64,000 nt of DNA from Selaginella tamariscina (GCA_003024785.1 PUQB01000332.1:186001-250000), one strand, 5' to 3'; shown: positions 48,330 through 61,231, numbered from the stretch's first letter. Translations and numbers: made by a program. The notes: generated from the letters alone by a model not told the origin.

Positions 48330-49931
48330 GCGGCGGGATTAATCTCGCCACCTTCTGGAGGCCTTGAACGGAGTGCGGAATTAATCCTGCCACCCTTCTC
48401 GGTCTTAGAGAGAACTGGGCAGGATTTATTTGGACACCCCTTCAGTGACTCCAGAAAGGAGGCGGGATTAATCTCGCCCACCATGTAAGGGATGGTTAAA
48501 TGAATTTCCCCACCCTTCCCATTCTCTCCATTGGTATGTTGTAAACCTTCTACGTCTCAGACAGAAACGTTTGGGATTGGTCCGACTCATCAATGGAGAA
48601 AAAAAGGAAGGGTGGCGGGATTCATTCCTCCAACAGGCATTGAAGGCTCGGCGAGATTAATCCCGCCGGACGCCAATTCCTTGCTCAAAATCGGGTGGGA
48701 TTTAATCCCGCCACCTAGGCCCTTTTAGGCAGGCCTTTGGCAGCGGGATTTCGCGCAGGGCAGCAGGATTAATCCCGCCGCCCCGACCCTTCACTTGGGC
48801 CCTAGGCGGCGGGATTAATCCCGCTGGACGCCAATGCCTTGCGCGGAATCGGGAGGATTAATCCCGCCGCCTAGGGCCTGAGTGAAGGGCCGGGGCGGCG
48901 GGATTAATCCCGCCAGGTTCTGCGCAAGGCGGCAGGATTAATCCCGCCGGACGCCAATGCCCTGTGCGGAATCCGGCAGGATTAATCCCGCCGCCTAGGC
49001 CCTTTAGGCAGGCCAATGGCGGCGGATAAATCCCGCCCGATTCCGTGCAGGCATGCGTAGGCGGCAGGATTAATCCCGCCGGACGCCAATGCCCTGGCAG
49101 AATTTGGCGGGATTAATCCCGCCGCCCAAGCCCTTCAGGCAGGCCAATGGCGGCGGGATAAATCCCGCCCGATTCCGTGCAGGCATGCGTAGGCGGCAGG
49201 ATTAATCCCGCCGGACGCCAATGCCCTGTGCAGAATTTGGCGGATTAATCCCGCCGCCCAAGCCCTTCAGGCAGGCCAATGGCGGCGGGATAAATCTCGC
49301 CCGATTCTGCACAGGGCATGCGTAGGCGGCAGGATTAATCCGCCGCCCAGGCCCTTCACTCGGGCCTTAGTCGGCGGGATTAATCCCGCTAGACGCCAAT
49401 GCCCTGTGCGGAATTCGGCGGATTAATCCCGCCGCCCAGGCCCTTCAAGCAGGCCAATGGCGGCGGGATAAATCCCGCCCGATTCCGCGCAGGGCATGCG
49501 TAGGCGGCGAGATTAATCCCACCGGACGCCAGTGCCCTATGCAGAATTCGGCGGGATTAATCCCGCCGCCTAGGCCCTTCAGGCAGGCCAATGGTGGCGG
49601 AATAAATCCCGCCCGATTCGCCGCAGGACATGCGTAGGCGGCGGGATTAATCCCGCCGCCCAGGCCCTTCACTCGGGCCTAGTCGGCAGGATTAATCCCG
49701 CCAGACGCCAATGCCCTGTGCGGAATTCGGCTGGATTTAATCTCGCCGCCCAGGCCCTTCAGGTAGGCCAATGGCGGCGGGATAAATCCCGCTCGATTCC
49801 GCGCAAGGCATGCGTAGGCGGAGGGATTAATCCTGCCGCCTAGGCCCTTCACTCAGGCCTGAAATGGCGGCGGGATTAATCCCGCCGCTACACACGTCTC
49901 ACCATATAGCGGCGGGATTAATCCCGCCGCT
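48330..49931. repeat. GC-rich array of the palindrome GGCGGGATTAATCCCGCC
   Basis: By eye about 34 copies or close variants of an 18-bp palindrome lie in 1.6 kb, on average one per 47 bases. From about 48,900 the copies fall into a higher-order unit of about 132 bp with three palindromes (for example starts at 49061, 49193 and 49326). The linkers repeat: GGACGCCAATGCCCTGTG, AGGCCCTTCAGGCAGGCCAA and GATTCCGCGCAGGGCATGCG. Palindrome centres are mostly ATTAAT, with ATAAAT in every third copy. The array starts 340 bases upstream of the ParB-like gene. It is far more GC-rich than its surroundings and has no credible reading frame. Confidence 0.9.
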
Positions 49932-50268
49932 ACACACACACACACACAGATATATATATGTATATGTGTGTGTAGGAGAGTGGTGTGTGTGCCAGAGATA
50001 GTCAAATCAGATAAAATTATACAGATACACACACACACACATATATATGTATATGTATATGTAATACAGGAGAGTGCGTGTGTGTGAGAGAGATAGATAA
50101 ATAAATAAAAATTATACAGATACTGGTACACAATAATATATGTATGTATACATAGGTATATATATATATATATATGTGTATATGTATATCGTGTGTATGC
50201 GTGTGTGAAACAAATAAAATCATACAGATAAACAAACACACACACACACATATATAGATAAATAAATA

Positions 50269-50304
<36 letters not shown>

Positions 50305-50404
50305 GTGTGTGTGTATATGTATTTATATATCTGTGTGTGTATATGTATACGAGTGTGCGTGTGTGCGGAAAGATAGAGATCTATAGAGAAGAGAGAGAGA
50401 AGGA

Positions 50405-50468
<64 letters not shown>

Positions 50469-50550
50469 TACGAGTGTGCGTTGTGTGTGCAAGAGATAGA
50501 GATCTATAGAGAAGAGAGAGAGAGAAGGAGATATATATATATAATATATA

Positions 50551-50588
<38 letters not shown>

Positions 50589-50760
50589 GTGTGTATATAT
50601 GTATACGAATGTGCGTGTGTGTGCGAGAGATAGAGATCTAAATTATATTATTAAGATACACACATATATAAATATATATGTGAATAAAAATAAATAAATA
50701 AAACTCAGAGGAGTGTGCGTGTGAGAGAGAGAGAAGAGGGATCTCACTTGTGTGAGAGAG
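49932..50760. repeat. microsatellite block (CA, TA, GT, GA)
   Basis: Nearly continuous dinucleotide repeats: CA at 49931-49948, TA at 50159-50173 and 50270-50300, TA then GT at 50407-50467, and TA with interruptions at 50530-50586. The phrase gagatagagatctatagagaagagagag recurs, so the block itself has been duplicated. Its length in the assembly should be treated as approximate. Confidence 0.88.
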
Positions 50761-51599
50761 ATAAGGAGATTTCCACGCCGCCGCTGCCGCCGCCTTACAA
50801 ACCCTAGGAATATACTTAAACCCCTAAAAGGAATAGAATATATATTAACCCTAAATTGAATATTCCTTCTAAGATATACTTAAACCCTAAAAAGAATAAA
50901 CTATAGATTCGCCTTAAACGAATATTCTTTTTATTATATTATCAGCGTGTGCGTGTGCGTGGGTGTATCACATACACCCCAAGAATAAATATCATGGCAA
51001 GGGTTTAACACGTGTATGTCCATGAGAGTGTTAAAGTTTCACATGCAGCGGATACATATATACACACATAGTACATGATCATGTTGGTGTGTATGTATGA
51101 GAGAAGAGTGACAATACATATTATGGATCATGCATGGTGTGTATGTTTGAGAAAGAGAGACAGTACATATTTACATGGATATGCATGGTGTATGTATGAG
51201 AGAAGAGTGAGAGTGTTAACAAATTAAATTCATACACATTGGATATATTAGTACACACATATACATACACACGTGTATACACACAGACATATACATATTA
51301 CATGTGTAAAATTCAATGTAGGGTTTAGGGTTTAGGGTTAGGATGGATCATGCATGGTGTTTATGTATGAGAGGAGTGAGTGTTATACACAGATATACAT
51401 TATACATATTACATAATATTGTAAATCAGTACATATTATAGATCATGCATGGTGTGTACACATTATTGCACATGCATATTATTAAGCAACTGCAGTTATG
51501 ATTTCTTACAAATATTGCATAAACAGATATCATAAATAACACAATTATTTATGTGTAGAAATATGTATAATACTGGAGATAAAATATGTCTTCTTCGGA
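50761..51599. other. AT-rich spacer with telomere-like repeat
   Basis: Contains GCCGCCGC repeats at 50775-50792, three copies of TTTAGGG-type telomere repeat at 51319-51342, and several diverged copies of 'gatcatgcatggtgtgtatgt' (about 51076, 51124, 51180, 51345 and 51442). No gene is evident. Confidence 0.6.
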
Positions 51600-54500
51600 A
51601 CAACGGATAGTTTGGCACTGGAATTGTGGAAGTTCGAGATGATAATGCATCATGTCATAATATTGCCCAAGGATCTTGTGTGTACGTATGGGTGAACACC
51701 ATTTTCAAGCATGTTGAGGTTCCTGAAATGGAATTTGAGGAGGGTTCTCCTGTATTGTGGAATTTGGATGAAGTCAAGGCTGACACAGAATATACAGAGT
51801 CACAAACAAACATTAGCACGAGTTTTCCAGATGATGGCTTGCCTGCTGTGATGGATGAGGTGATTCTCTTTCTTCTGAGATTGAGGTTGGGAGAGGCATC
51901 ATCACAGCTATAAATCCAATGGAAGCAGTGTCAGAAGAGAAACTAGGGTCCGACTTCGTGGTGTAGTTGTGACAGAGGTTTCACCTAATGGCACTTTGCA
52001 TCCTGGATCCCTCATGAGGTGGCGAACATCTGAATTAAGACGGCAAGATGGTTCAACATATTCTAGGTTGGATTTCAATAATAACAACCCGGAAAAATAA
52101 CTCATATTTGAAGAGGTTCCTTGCATTGGTCCTATTAAAAGAAAAGGCGATTCATGGTTGCAGATCTTCCCCTACATGTTTCAGCAAGAGGATGAAGATG
52201 GATCCTACATCTTCCGAAAGTGTTATGAGCATTTCCACGATTGACTACTACAAGAAGAAGTGTTGTCAGATGGCAGACCGGAATGAAATTACCCAATGTA
52301 GACATGTCTTTCGTACGCTCACCCAAAAGCAAAGGCATGAGTTTGTATATGCTTGCACTAACTGGGTGTATTGATGGAATGGCTTCGGACACAGGTTATC
52401 AAAGTACATCCATGGTATTTAATAAGGTGACCATCTGCTTCAAAGCTTGGTACAGTATATATGGGATCCCAAAGACCACGTTCTACCGTTGGAGGGATGA
52501 GTGGTTAGATGGAGCGCAAACCTCAGTACATGGGAACACTGGCTTGGTCAAAACCCGCTCTCACATTATGGCATACTCAAGGCTTTTGTGGAAGCAAATG
52601 CAGACAGGATGCCTCACAAATGCCGAACCACAAATGTAGGGTCAGGGAAAATCTCAAAGTTTTGCCTTCAATCTACACTCAATTGAAGCTGTGTGAACAT
52701 GTGAACAAGTGCCTCAGCTTGATGGGGCTGCAAGCAATCTGCACTGGTAACTTCAACAACATATGGAATACTCATTTTAAGGATGTGGAGATTGCAAAAC
52801 ACTCTAGCTTTTCCAAGTGTGACACTTGTACATCATTGAAGGCTGCAGAGGCTTGTGCAAAAACCTTGGTGGAGATCACTACCATTCAAAAGAAGATGGA
52901 GGCCCACATGATTGCGCAACAAACTTGCCGGTCTCAGTACTATGCACACCGATGCTTTCTGTGTCACACCCATCAGAGTACCTGTGCTTGATCCATGACA
53001 AGATGGATCATTCAAAGACCAGCATTCCAAAGCTCGTTGCAACACCAAAGTGCCTTGGAAATGTCATGAAACTTCCAATTTCATTGACAGGTGTGCTAAC
53101 ACATGGACACGGTTGTGAATCATATGGACACTTTTCACTTCCACATTGGTCTAGCAACTCCAATTTCACTATTGGGTCGTTGGCCATGTGTTTCAGAAAC
53201 CTTGAAGCCCACTCACAGACAAGTCCTATCAGTGATCTCAAAGTGAAGAAACAACACCTTCAACCTTTACATAATGCTCTCATGAACACGTCTGCACTTG
53301 AGGTTACTTGGGAATATGAGAGGCATTGTCAGCAACCTGCACAAAAAACAGATGGCCCTATTGAGGAGTTCAGGTTCAGTGGAGGGATCTAGCTCAAATA
53401 GTGTACATGTGTCCTCAACATCAAATAAGCTTCCTCGTCATTTGCTTTTACAGATGGATAATTGTGCAGGCGAGAACAAAAATAGGTAAATCATTTTACT
53501 TAAGGGTTTCTCAAGCTCATACTTACTTTTATTTTCTAGATATGTGCTAGCATACTTGTCAATGCTTGTTGCCAAAGGTGTTGTTTGAAACAATCACGCT
53601 CAGTTTTCTTATGGTTGGTCACACTCATGAAGATATTGATGCGTTCTTCAGCAAGGTCTCCAACTCTACAAAAAGGACAAGTGCACTTACCTTACCGCAT
53701 ATGATGAATCTTTTTGAAAATTGCATCTCCAAAAAAAGTTGTGCTTTGCTTGTGATTGAGGTGTCAGACTTCAAAAATTTCTCAAGGAGTATATAAAAGA
53801 GGGGAGTGATTCTTTAGTTGGTCACCTTGTGCCGCTACAATTCTTTTTCCATACGAGATGGTATACCTATTATGCAGTACAAGTTATGGCCATCAGAGCA
53901 GGAGTGGTTACCGAAGAGGGGTTAATGCTCTTCAAAAGTGGAGAGAATGGAAAGCCACTTCTCCCAGAAGGACAACCAGACCCTATTCCATTGAGTGCCT
54001 AGCTCAAGGAACAAGAGGTTATTATTGATGGCATCAAAAAAATATGTGCATGGGTTCAAAAATTGATGCTAAAGAATTCTGATAAGGCAACTGGTTACTC
54101 AGAACTATATAAGCATGTGGTTGACTATTGGGAGACTGTTGTTCGAGAGTTGGAAGGGCCTACTGTCACAAGTACAGAATTGCAACACCCTTTTTGGCCT
54201 AAATCAAGGTGGCGAGAGAGATTGAAATGACATCACTGAGCATAGACGACATAGAAGCCAGTAGTGATGTGGAAGTGCAACCCCACACTTTGTTGGACAA
54301 AGGAACCAAAAACCTAAAGCATACTTTGATTGCTGCCAGGATCTTCAAAAACTAATGATGGTTCTCATTACTCCAGATGTGTCATATAATCAGCCTATTT
54401 GGATGGGTCAAATTATCGACACACCTGAAGTAATCACAAAAATAGTATTGTTAAGGTTGCATGGTTCAAACCACAAAAAGGCGACACGAGAAGGAGAGCG

Positions 54501-54661
54501 AAAGATATAATGGATGCCTAGAGAAAACATGGTCTCCCAATCAAAAAGACCCAGCATGTTTTATAAATGTTAAATCCATTCGATATGGGTGGATGTCAAG
54601 AAGCGTTGATAAAGTCACGATTAACAAAATTGCAAGGGAATGTATGTTTTCTGAAGCTTAA
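51600..54661 (+). pseudogene. FLMVGHTHED-type (DUF7869-like) transposase-like gene, decayed
   Basis: Blocks in order: an N-terminal segment (GIVEVRDDNASC to PEMEFEEGSPVLWNL, about 51616-51780); a helix-rich segment ICFKAWYSIYGIPKTTFYRW (about 52435-52495) followed by VHGNTGLVKTRSH; FKDVEIAKHSSFSKCDTCTS (about 52777-52837); GVLTHGHGCESYGHFSLPHW (about 53090-53150); LLLQMDNCAGENKNR (about 53441-53485); a 54-base GT-AG intron at 53486-53539; and FLMVGHTHEDIDAFFSKVS (about 53605-53661). The tail reaches FWPKSRWRERLK near 54229. A last block, PIWMGQIIDTPEV to CMFSEA, ends at 54661. The QMDN, GEN and HTHED residues look like an acidic active site, but chemistry is not established for this family to my knowledge. 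Several frame changes make this copy non-functional. I saw no terminal inverted repeats, so whether it lies in a transposon is unproved. Confidence 0.62.
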
Positions 54662-55167
54662 AGCAATTACAAAATTATAAAATATCATATATTTAATATT
54701 CATATTATTATAAACTCTTTAATAATAGTACCAAATTGTTTACTTAACTATATAAATTTAATAAATGATATGGAAGATTGACTATATTATTATAGGATTT
54801 TATATATATTATTATTACTACTACAAATTTTTAATTAATAATGTTATATTTAAATATTAATATTTTAATAACAACATCAATATTTATATAATGTACCTCT
54901 TATGCTCTTCCTTAATTGTTATATTAGGCAATATATTATATAATTTAATACCTTCTACTTTTATAATGTTATTAATTTTTTTTCAATGAATGCATAATTT
55001 ATTAAAGGGTAGAATACAAAATAGAATATTCTAAAGAATATTCTATTTTCAAACATATATTCTAAAGAATATTCTTTAATATTAGAAAATGCCTAATTAA
55101 ATAGCTAAAATTGCTAATTATTAGGAAATGGGACTATAGCCATGCCCATTTTAATTACAACTTGCAT
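54662..55167. other. AT-rich spacer
   Basis: About 500 bases of very AT-rich DNA with a repeated 'agaatattct' palindrome (about 55020-55075). No gene is seen. Confidence 0.6.
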
Positions 55168-58100
55168 ATATTCTCCGAGTGTTAACACTAGGGTTCAATA
55201 TGATGCGAAGAGAAAGCAACCAGAGCCTGAGGCAGAGAGGGCTGTCGCAGAGGCTCAAAATGAGGAGATGGATGAGGCTGATCCAGGTCGACCCCCTAGA
55301 GTTAGACAACGACCTGGTTGGCGAGAAATAATAATGGATGCCCTAAACGAACTTCGAGGGGATGTTTTGGGATTGAATGACCGAATCGATAATGTTGCCG
55401 TTTGAATTTCGACGAATACTGCAATGCCAGATGTTCCACACCAGACACACGGAAAAAGAAGAAGAAGCATGACTCAGAGTTAGGTTCCTCTGAATCAGAT
55501 TCTTCGACGAAAGTAGGTGGTGGAGGTCTTAGTAAATTCAAACCGGTAAAACCTTTGAATTTCATGGGTTTAAAGGATTACAAGGTTTTGGATGACTGGT
55601 TGTATGATATGGAAAGCTATTTCGAGGCTGCTTCCATGAGAAGGATAGAAAAGGTTGCATGTGCTAAGCAATTTCTTAAAGAAGAGCTAAGACTTGGTGG
55701 CGAATTGTTGAAGGTGAACGTGGATATCGAACAGCTGGAAACATATGAAAAAGGAGATCAAAAAGCAGTATATGCTAGATGATCTCAATTTGCGATTGCG
55801 TGCTTGACCTAGCACTTTGTCAACATGCAGTTCGGGGAAGTCCTATGGACCACATTTATCGATTTGGAAAGTGTACGGTGATTGGTGCTAAATATGAGCG
55901 ATGATGAAGCTCGAAGTTGCTTCATGGCTAGTTTGAACGAGAAAGACGTGAAGAGAAATCTTAAGGTACAAGCCAATAAACTATCGGGAATTCAAGAGGT
56001 AGCTCAAAAAGGTTCCTTATGGCATGTCGTTAAAAGACTTGTACAAAGGGGAGGAAGCAAAACCTAAATCAAGGAAGTTTTCTCCAAAGTCTGGGTTCAA
56101 AAGGTTTGATAGGCGACCAGATCGATCGCCATCAATTCGAAGTGCAAGTCTCTTTGTTGGCAATTACAAGTTTTTGACACATCAAGACCCACCGAATTTC
56201 GGAAACCATTGGTGTTACCACCTCTTTCACAAGCTAAAGGATCAGCTCCAAAGTCTGCTCCCCCGCGTTTCGCAGGTGGGGTTGTGAAATGTTATAATTG
56301 TAACAAGCCTGGTCATTTTGCTAAAGAGTGTCAGGCACCCTCATAACAATTAGGACATTTCAAGGCGATGGTAAAAGAGGAAGTTGCTGAACCAGAAACG
56401 CTTGAAGATCCGGAAGATGAGTCAGAAGAGGTAATGTTGTGCCAGACACAAACCTACCTTATTCACTATTCAAGACAAAACTGACCCTTTGCTATATTTG
56501 ACAGAAAGGATACGAGGGACCGAGTCGAATGATGATCGATACTGAAGCAACATACAACTTCATATCGACTAGTCTAGCTCGTTGATTGAATTTGGATGTA
56601 ATAAAGATGTGTGAAATAAAGATCAATTTTGGCAAAGGTTCTCAAAATACTAATGAATATAGCAAGGCAGTTCCTATCCAAATCAAAGATTGGAAGGCTA
56701 AGCTAGACTTAGTTGTCTTGAATATGACGGGGTTTGACTTTGTTTTGGGTATGGAATGGTTCCATAAACATGTAATCGAAATGAGGGGTTCAGACAAATC
56801 GAATCACGCTTGCAGCAGATAAAGAGGACATTAGAAAGACCACGCTCAAAATGGAAACGCTAACTGATAAGGATTGGAATCCTATGTTCCTTACCTTAAC
56901 TCAGTTGCGTAAGGCAGTTAGACATCGGGAACGTGTGTTTCTTGCAATGGTTTTGGATACTGGTGAAGTCAAAATAGGAGATGGTCAAGAATCTGTTCCT
57001 GAACCTATTTTGGAAGTCTTGAACATGTTTAAGATGTGTTGCCAGAAGACTTGCCGCCGAGTTACCTCCACGAGTTGTGGACACAGATAGAGATTTTGCC
57101 AGGTTCGTCTCCACCGGCAAGAGCCCCATATCGGTTGAATCCTCAAGAGTTAGTAGAATTGAAGAGACAGCTGACAAATTGATTGGTCGAGGACACATTC
57201 GACCTAGTCGATCGCCGTATGGTGCACCTATCTTGTTGTAATGAAAAAGGATGGTACGATGCGAATGTGTGTGGACTATCGAGCGCTAACGCGATAACTA
57301 TCAAAAATAAGTATCCTCTTCCACGAGTGGACGACTTATTTGATAGGCTATCGAAAGCAAAGTATTTTTCAAGAATAGACTTGAGATCGGGGTACCATCA
57401 GATTCGGGTAGCAGAGAATGACATTGAGAAGACCGCTTTTCGAACGCGTTATGGATCATTTGAGTTTCTAGTCTTGCCATTCGGGTTTGTTGTGCTCCAG
57501 CAACTTTTTGCACAATGATGGATGATGTGTTTAGAGACTATCTAGACGAGTTCGTAGTGGTGTATATTGATGACATTCTGATTTTCAGTTCGACAATTGA
57601 AGAACATGTGGAACACTTAGAAAAAGTGTTTCAGAGGTTGAGAGAGAACCAGTTGTATGCTAAAGAAAGCAAGTGCGCATTTGGTCAAACCAAGATAGAT
57701 TTCTTGGGACACTTGATCTCAGGTGGGGAGGTTGCCATGGACCCAAAGAAAATTCAAGCTATTACTGAGTGGATGACTTTAAAAGATGCATGAAGTTAGA
57801 TCATTTCTTGGTCTGACAGGGTATTACCGAAGATTCATAAAGGGTTACTCGAAATAGCGGCCCCATTGACAGATCTTACGAAAAACATTCCATGGCATTG
57901 GACTCCAGAGTGCCAATGCGTTTCGTCAAACTCAAAGAGGCTATCTCTTCTGAGCCAGTTTTGCAGTTGCCCATCTTTGAAGATCCCTTTGAAGTAGAAT
58001 GTGACGCTTCCGACTTTGCAATTGGTGGTGTATTGCAACAAAAAGGACATCCAGTGTCCTTTTTCTCGAAAAGTTAGATGCCGCGCAAACTCGATGGCCT

Positions 58101-61100
58101 ACTCACGAAAAGGAGATGTATGCTATTGTTGCTTCCTTGGAGTATTGGCGTCATTATCTTCCAAGTCATGGCTGTGGTTTGGACAGATAGTGTAACTCTA
58201 AGGTATTTTGAAACGCAGCCGAAGCTATCGCCGAAGTATGCTAGATGGCAGCAGAAGTTGGCACGATTTCAGCCTGAAATCAAACATAAAGCGGGAAAGG
58301 ACAATGTGGTAGCTGATGCACTCAGTAGGAAAGGGTCTCTTTGGATTATGTCAGCACCCATGTCAACTTTGGTGGATGAATTTGTGACGGCGTATCCTCA
58401 GGACAAGTTTGCTAAGGAGGCTTTGAGCCTGGTGGCAAAGAGGAAACAAGTTCATCAGTTACGAAGAGATGGTAATATTCCAGCAGGAATAGAAAGTCGA
58501 ATGGATGCACTCAAACAGGCATTTTGCGTACGAGATGGAGTTCTTTATTATAAAGAAAAGAGACTCTATGTTCCAGAAGGGACATGGAGGGAGAGGCTTT
58601 AAGAGAGCATCACGACGTTCCTTTGGCAGGACATGGTGGAAGGCATAAGACGTTGGCTTTGTTGAAGGGGATTCTATTGGGGGTATGATAATGATGTTGC
58701 CAAGTATGTCAAGACATGCCCCACATGTCAACAAGTAAAGAGCCGATCGCAAAAACGAGCTGGAAGTTGCAGTGTATACCGATTCCAGAGCGCCCATTTC
58801 AAAGTGTTACTTTAGACTTTTATCATGGGATTGCCAAAATCTTGTGGGTTTTAACGCGCTCATGGTGGTAGTCGAATCGGTTTTCAAAAGTTTGCTCATT
58901 TCATTCCAACTGTACAGACAGTGAATGCAATTCAAGCAGCAAGTTGTTCTTCCACGAAGTCATAAGAGTGCGCGGACTACCGGAAACCATGATCTCAGAT
59001 CGGGATCCTCGGTTTACAGGGAAGTTTTGGGGAACGTTGTTTAAGCAGTTTGGTACGATGCTGAAGTTCAGTACGCTTACCATCCGCAAACGATGGTCAA
59101 CGGAGAGGGTGAACCGACAAGTCGAGGACTATCTCAGATGCTATGTTCAAGGTGATCAACTTGATTGGGCTGAACACTTAGATATGGCTGAGATATGTTA
59201 CAATAACTCGATGCACACTGCAATCGGATGTAGCCCGATGGAAGTGTTAACTGGGAATAAGGGTGGTATTCCTCAGAGTATGGTGTTACCGAAAGACGAT
59301 AGCAATCGAGTTCCATCTGTAGCAGAGTTCACGGGACAATTGTATCGAACATGGGAAGCTGCTCGTCAAGCGATGGCTGCAGCACAGGAAAGGTATCGTC
59401 AGCAGTACGATAAGCATCGGCATGTAGAGTATCAGGTTGGGGATATGGTATTGTTGAGTACCAAAAACCTGAAGGTTCCAATGACTCTTTCGAGGAAGTT
59501 TCTATCGCACTACATAGGTCCATACAAGGTGGTGAAGCAAGTAGGGAAAGTGGCTTATGAGTTGGATCTTCCTCCAGAGTTGGGAACAATACACAATGTG
59601 TTTCATGTCAATTTGCTCGAGCCATTCCACAAAGATGAGAAACATCCGCAAAGATATGAAAACTTACGTCCGCCCCCTGAGCTGGTTCATGAAGGTACGG
59701 AGTACGAAGTCGAATCCATATTGGGCAAAAGGAAGGTTTATGGACCGCGAAAACGTAAGTTTGAGTATCTCGTCAAATGGAAAGGCTATCCGGTGCGAAT
59801 CGACATGGGAACCATTGGAGAATCTACAAAACGCGATGGAGTTGGTGAATGAGTTTGAGGCAAGGTCTCAAACTAATTAAGGAATAAAGTTATTTCTTCT
59901 TAACCTAGGGGCCGACAGACAACATTAACTAGAGGCCTCCGATATAAATTCTAGTTAACTAAAAGAAATTAACTAACTTGTTGTCTGTGTCGGGTGACAG
60001 ACTTTGCAGACGTGCAAAAGGTCTCCAAATGACTTCTTGTCGCAGGTGGTACCTCCGGCAGCTGAGTTCTCACTCAGTGAACGACGGTTCTGAAGTATTT
60101 GGCTTCGCGTAATGCAAGGGGGGTAATAAAACTTGTGAACTTTTTGCTGACTCCGCATAGAGTGATTAGCGTTAGTTTTCAGTTAATTTTTCCTAACCTA
60201 GTCTAGTCTTGGAGTTAGACGTCAACGAGGACGTTGACATTTTCAAAGGCGGGGAGTGTGTCATAGTTTTTACTATGACTCGACCCTTTACTTTGGGGTT
60301 TGACTGTTGTTACCTACTGGATTATGTGACGAACCCTAGATGTAGAAGAAACAGGCACGCATAGTGCACTTGGGTATCTAGTGATGGTCCGGCCGGTGTT
60401 TAGGTATTTGCAAAAACTCTAGGCGAAGCTAGCACTTCCATTTAGAGAACCCTCCCCCATTTTGACGTTCCAGGTTAGGGTTCTTGCAAATTATAGCTTG
60501 TCAAAATAAGGGTTAGGGACACCCCTAGGGTTGACCTAACCCTAGGGTTGCCCTAACCCCACGTCCTAAACCCCCCCCTAGGGGTTAGGTTTAGGATTAG
60601 GTTAGGACAACCATTTTCTCTAAGGGCTGGCATTTCCGTGCCAGCCCACTTACTCATTAGGTAAACAGGGGGGGGGGGTCCGTCACATAAATAAGGTAGA
60701 GTATATGTAGTGAGGCTTCCTGGGTTCAAAAGAGAGCTCGTTAACCTCCTACCGGTGCAAGCTAAGCTTGTGTCGTCAAGGTGCAACCCTCCGTTGTGCC
60801 GCCCAAACTTCCACACGACAGGGGTACAACCCACCCTAGGGTTAGACTATCCTTATCGTTGGCAGGATCTTGCCTTTGAGATAGGGGCACGTCACTTCCA
60901 AGGAGTTAGTCAGATTCCTTGGTCCGAAAACCTGCCGCAAGCTCAAAGACATTGCCCGAGTTCACGTTCCGCAAACTAGTGGTTGAGGCCTTGCTCCGGC
61001 CGCCTCAACCACGCCAAGCTAGGAACGACACCTAAAGCTCGGCTAGTCCGTGTATCCTGATTCACAAGGTGAGTCTCGTTCGTGGACTTAGTCAGTTAGG

Positions 61101-61231
61101 GGTTTGAGTTCCTAAGGCTTGGGTTCCTAATACGGGTTACTTTACCAGGTTCCGTGGGGTTTCCAAGAGAGGGGATTCCAGGGTTGGCACCTGGCAAGCT
61201 GCCTTTTTGGCACCAGGTAAAAACGCTGACA
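55168..61231 (+). mobile_element. Ty3/gypsy chromovirus, copy 2, 5'-truncated
   Basis: Same family as 30608-37949. Similarity starts abruptly near 55168, within the leader upstream of gag, so the 5' LTR and primer site are missing. Gag (about 55205-56870), pol (about 56870-59100), integrase with chromodomain (to about 59880), the 3' stem and purine tract, and a full 3' LTR follow. The gag part is visibly more diverged from copy 1 than pol and LTR are. It is broken in more than ten places. Confidence 0.92.
60259..61231 (+). repeat. 3' LTR of chromovirus copy 2 (973 bp)
   Basis: Runs from TGTCATAG to CGCTGACA and is close to both LTRs of copy 1. The terminal hairpin, CCTAGGG inverted repeats and G run are all present. 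Confidence 0.93.

Noticed and set aside
49445-49672. Minus-strand reading frame with repeated GGGINPA and GFIPPP peptides
   Set aside because: It is only the translation of the palindrome array; the frame has no start context or homologue and its repeats follow the DNA unit.
48330-49931. CRISPR array (repeats with palindromic core)
   Set aside because: The linkers between palindromes are themselves repeated, spacing varies, no cas genes are present and the window is plant nuclear DNA.
49853-50633. Several reading frames rich in Val-Cys, Tyr-Ile and His-Thr
   Set aside because: They are translations of GT, TA and CA microsatellites on both strands.
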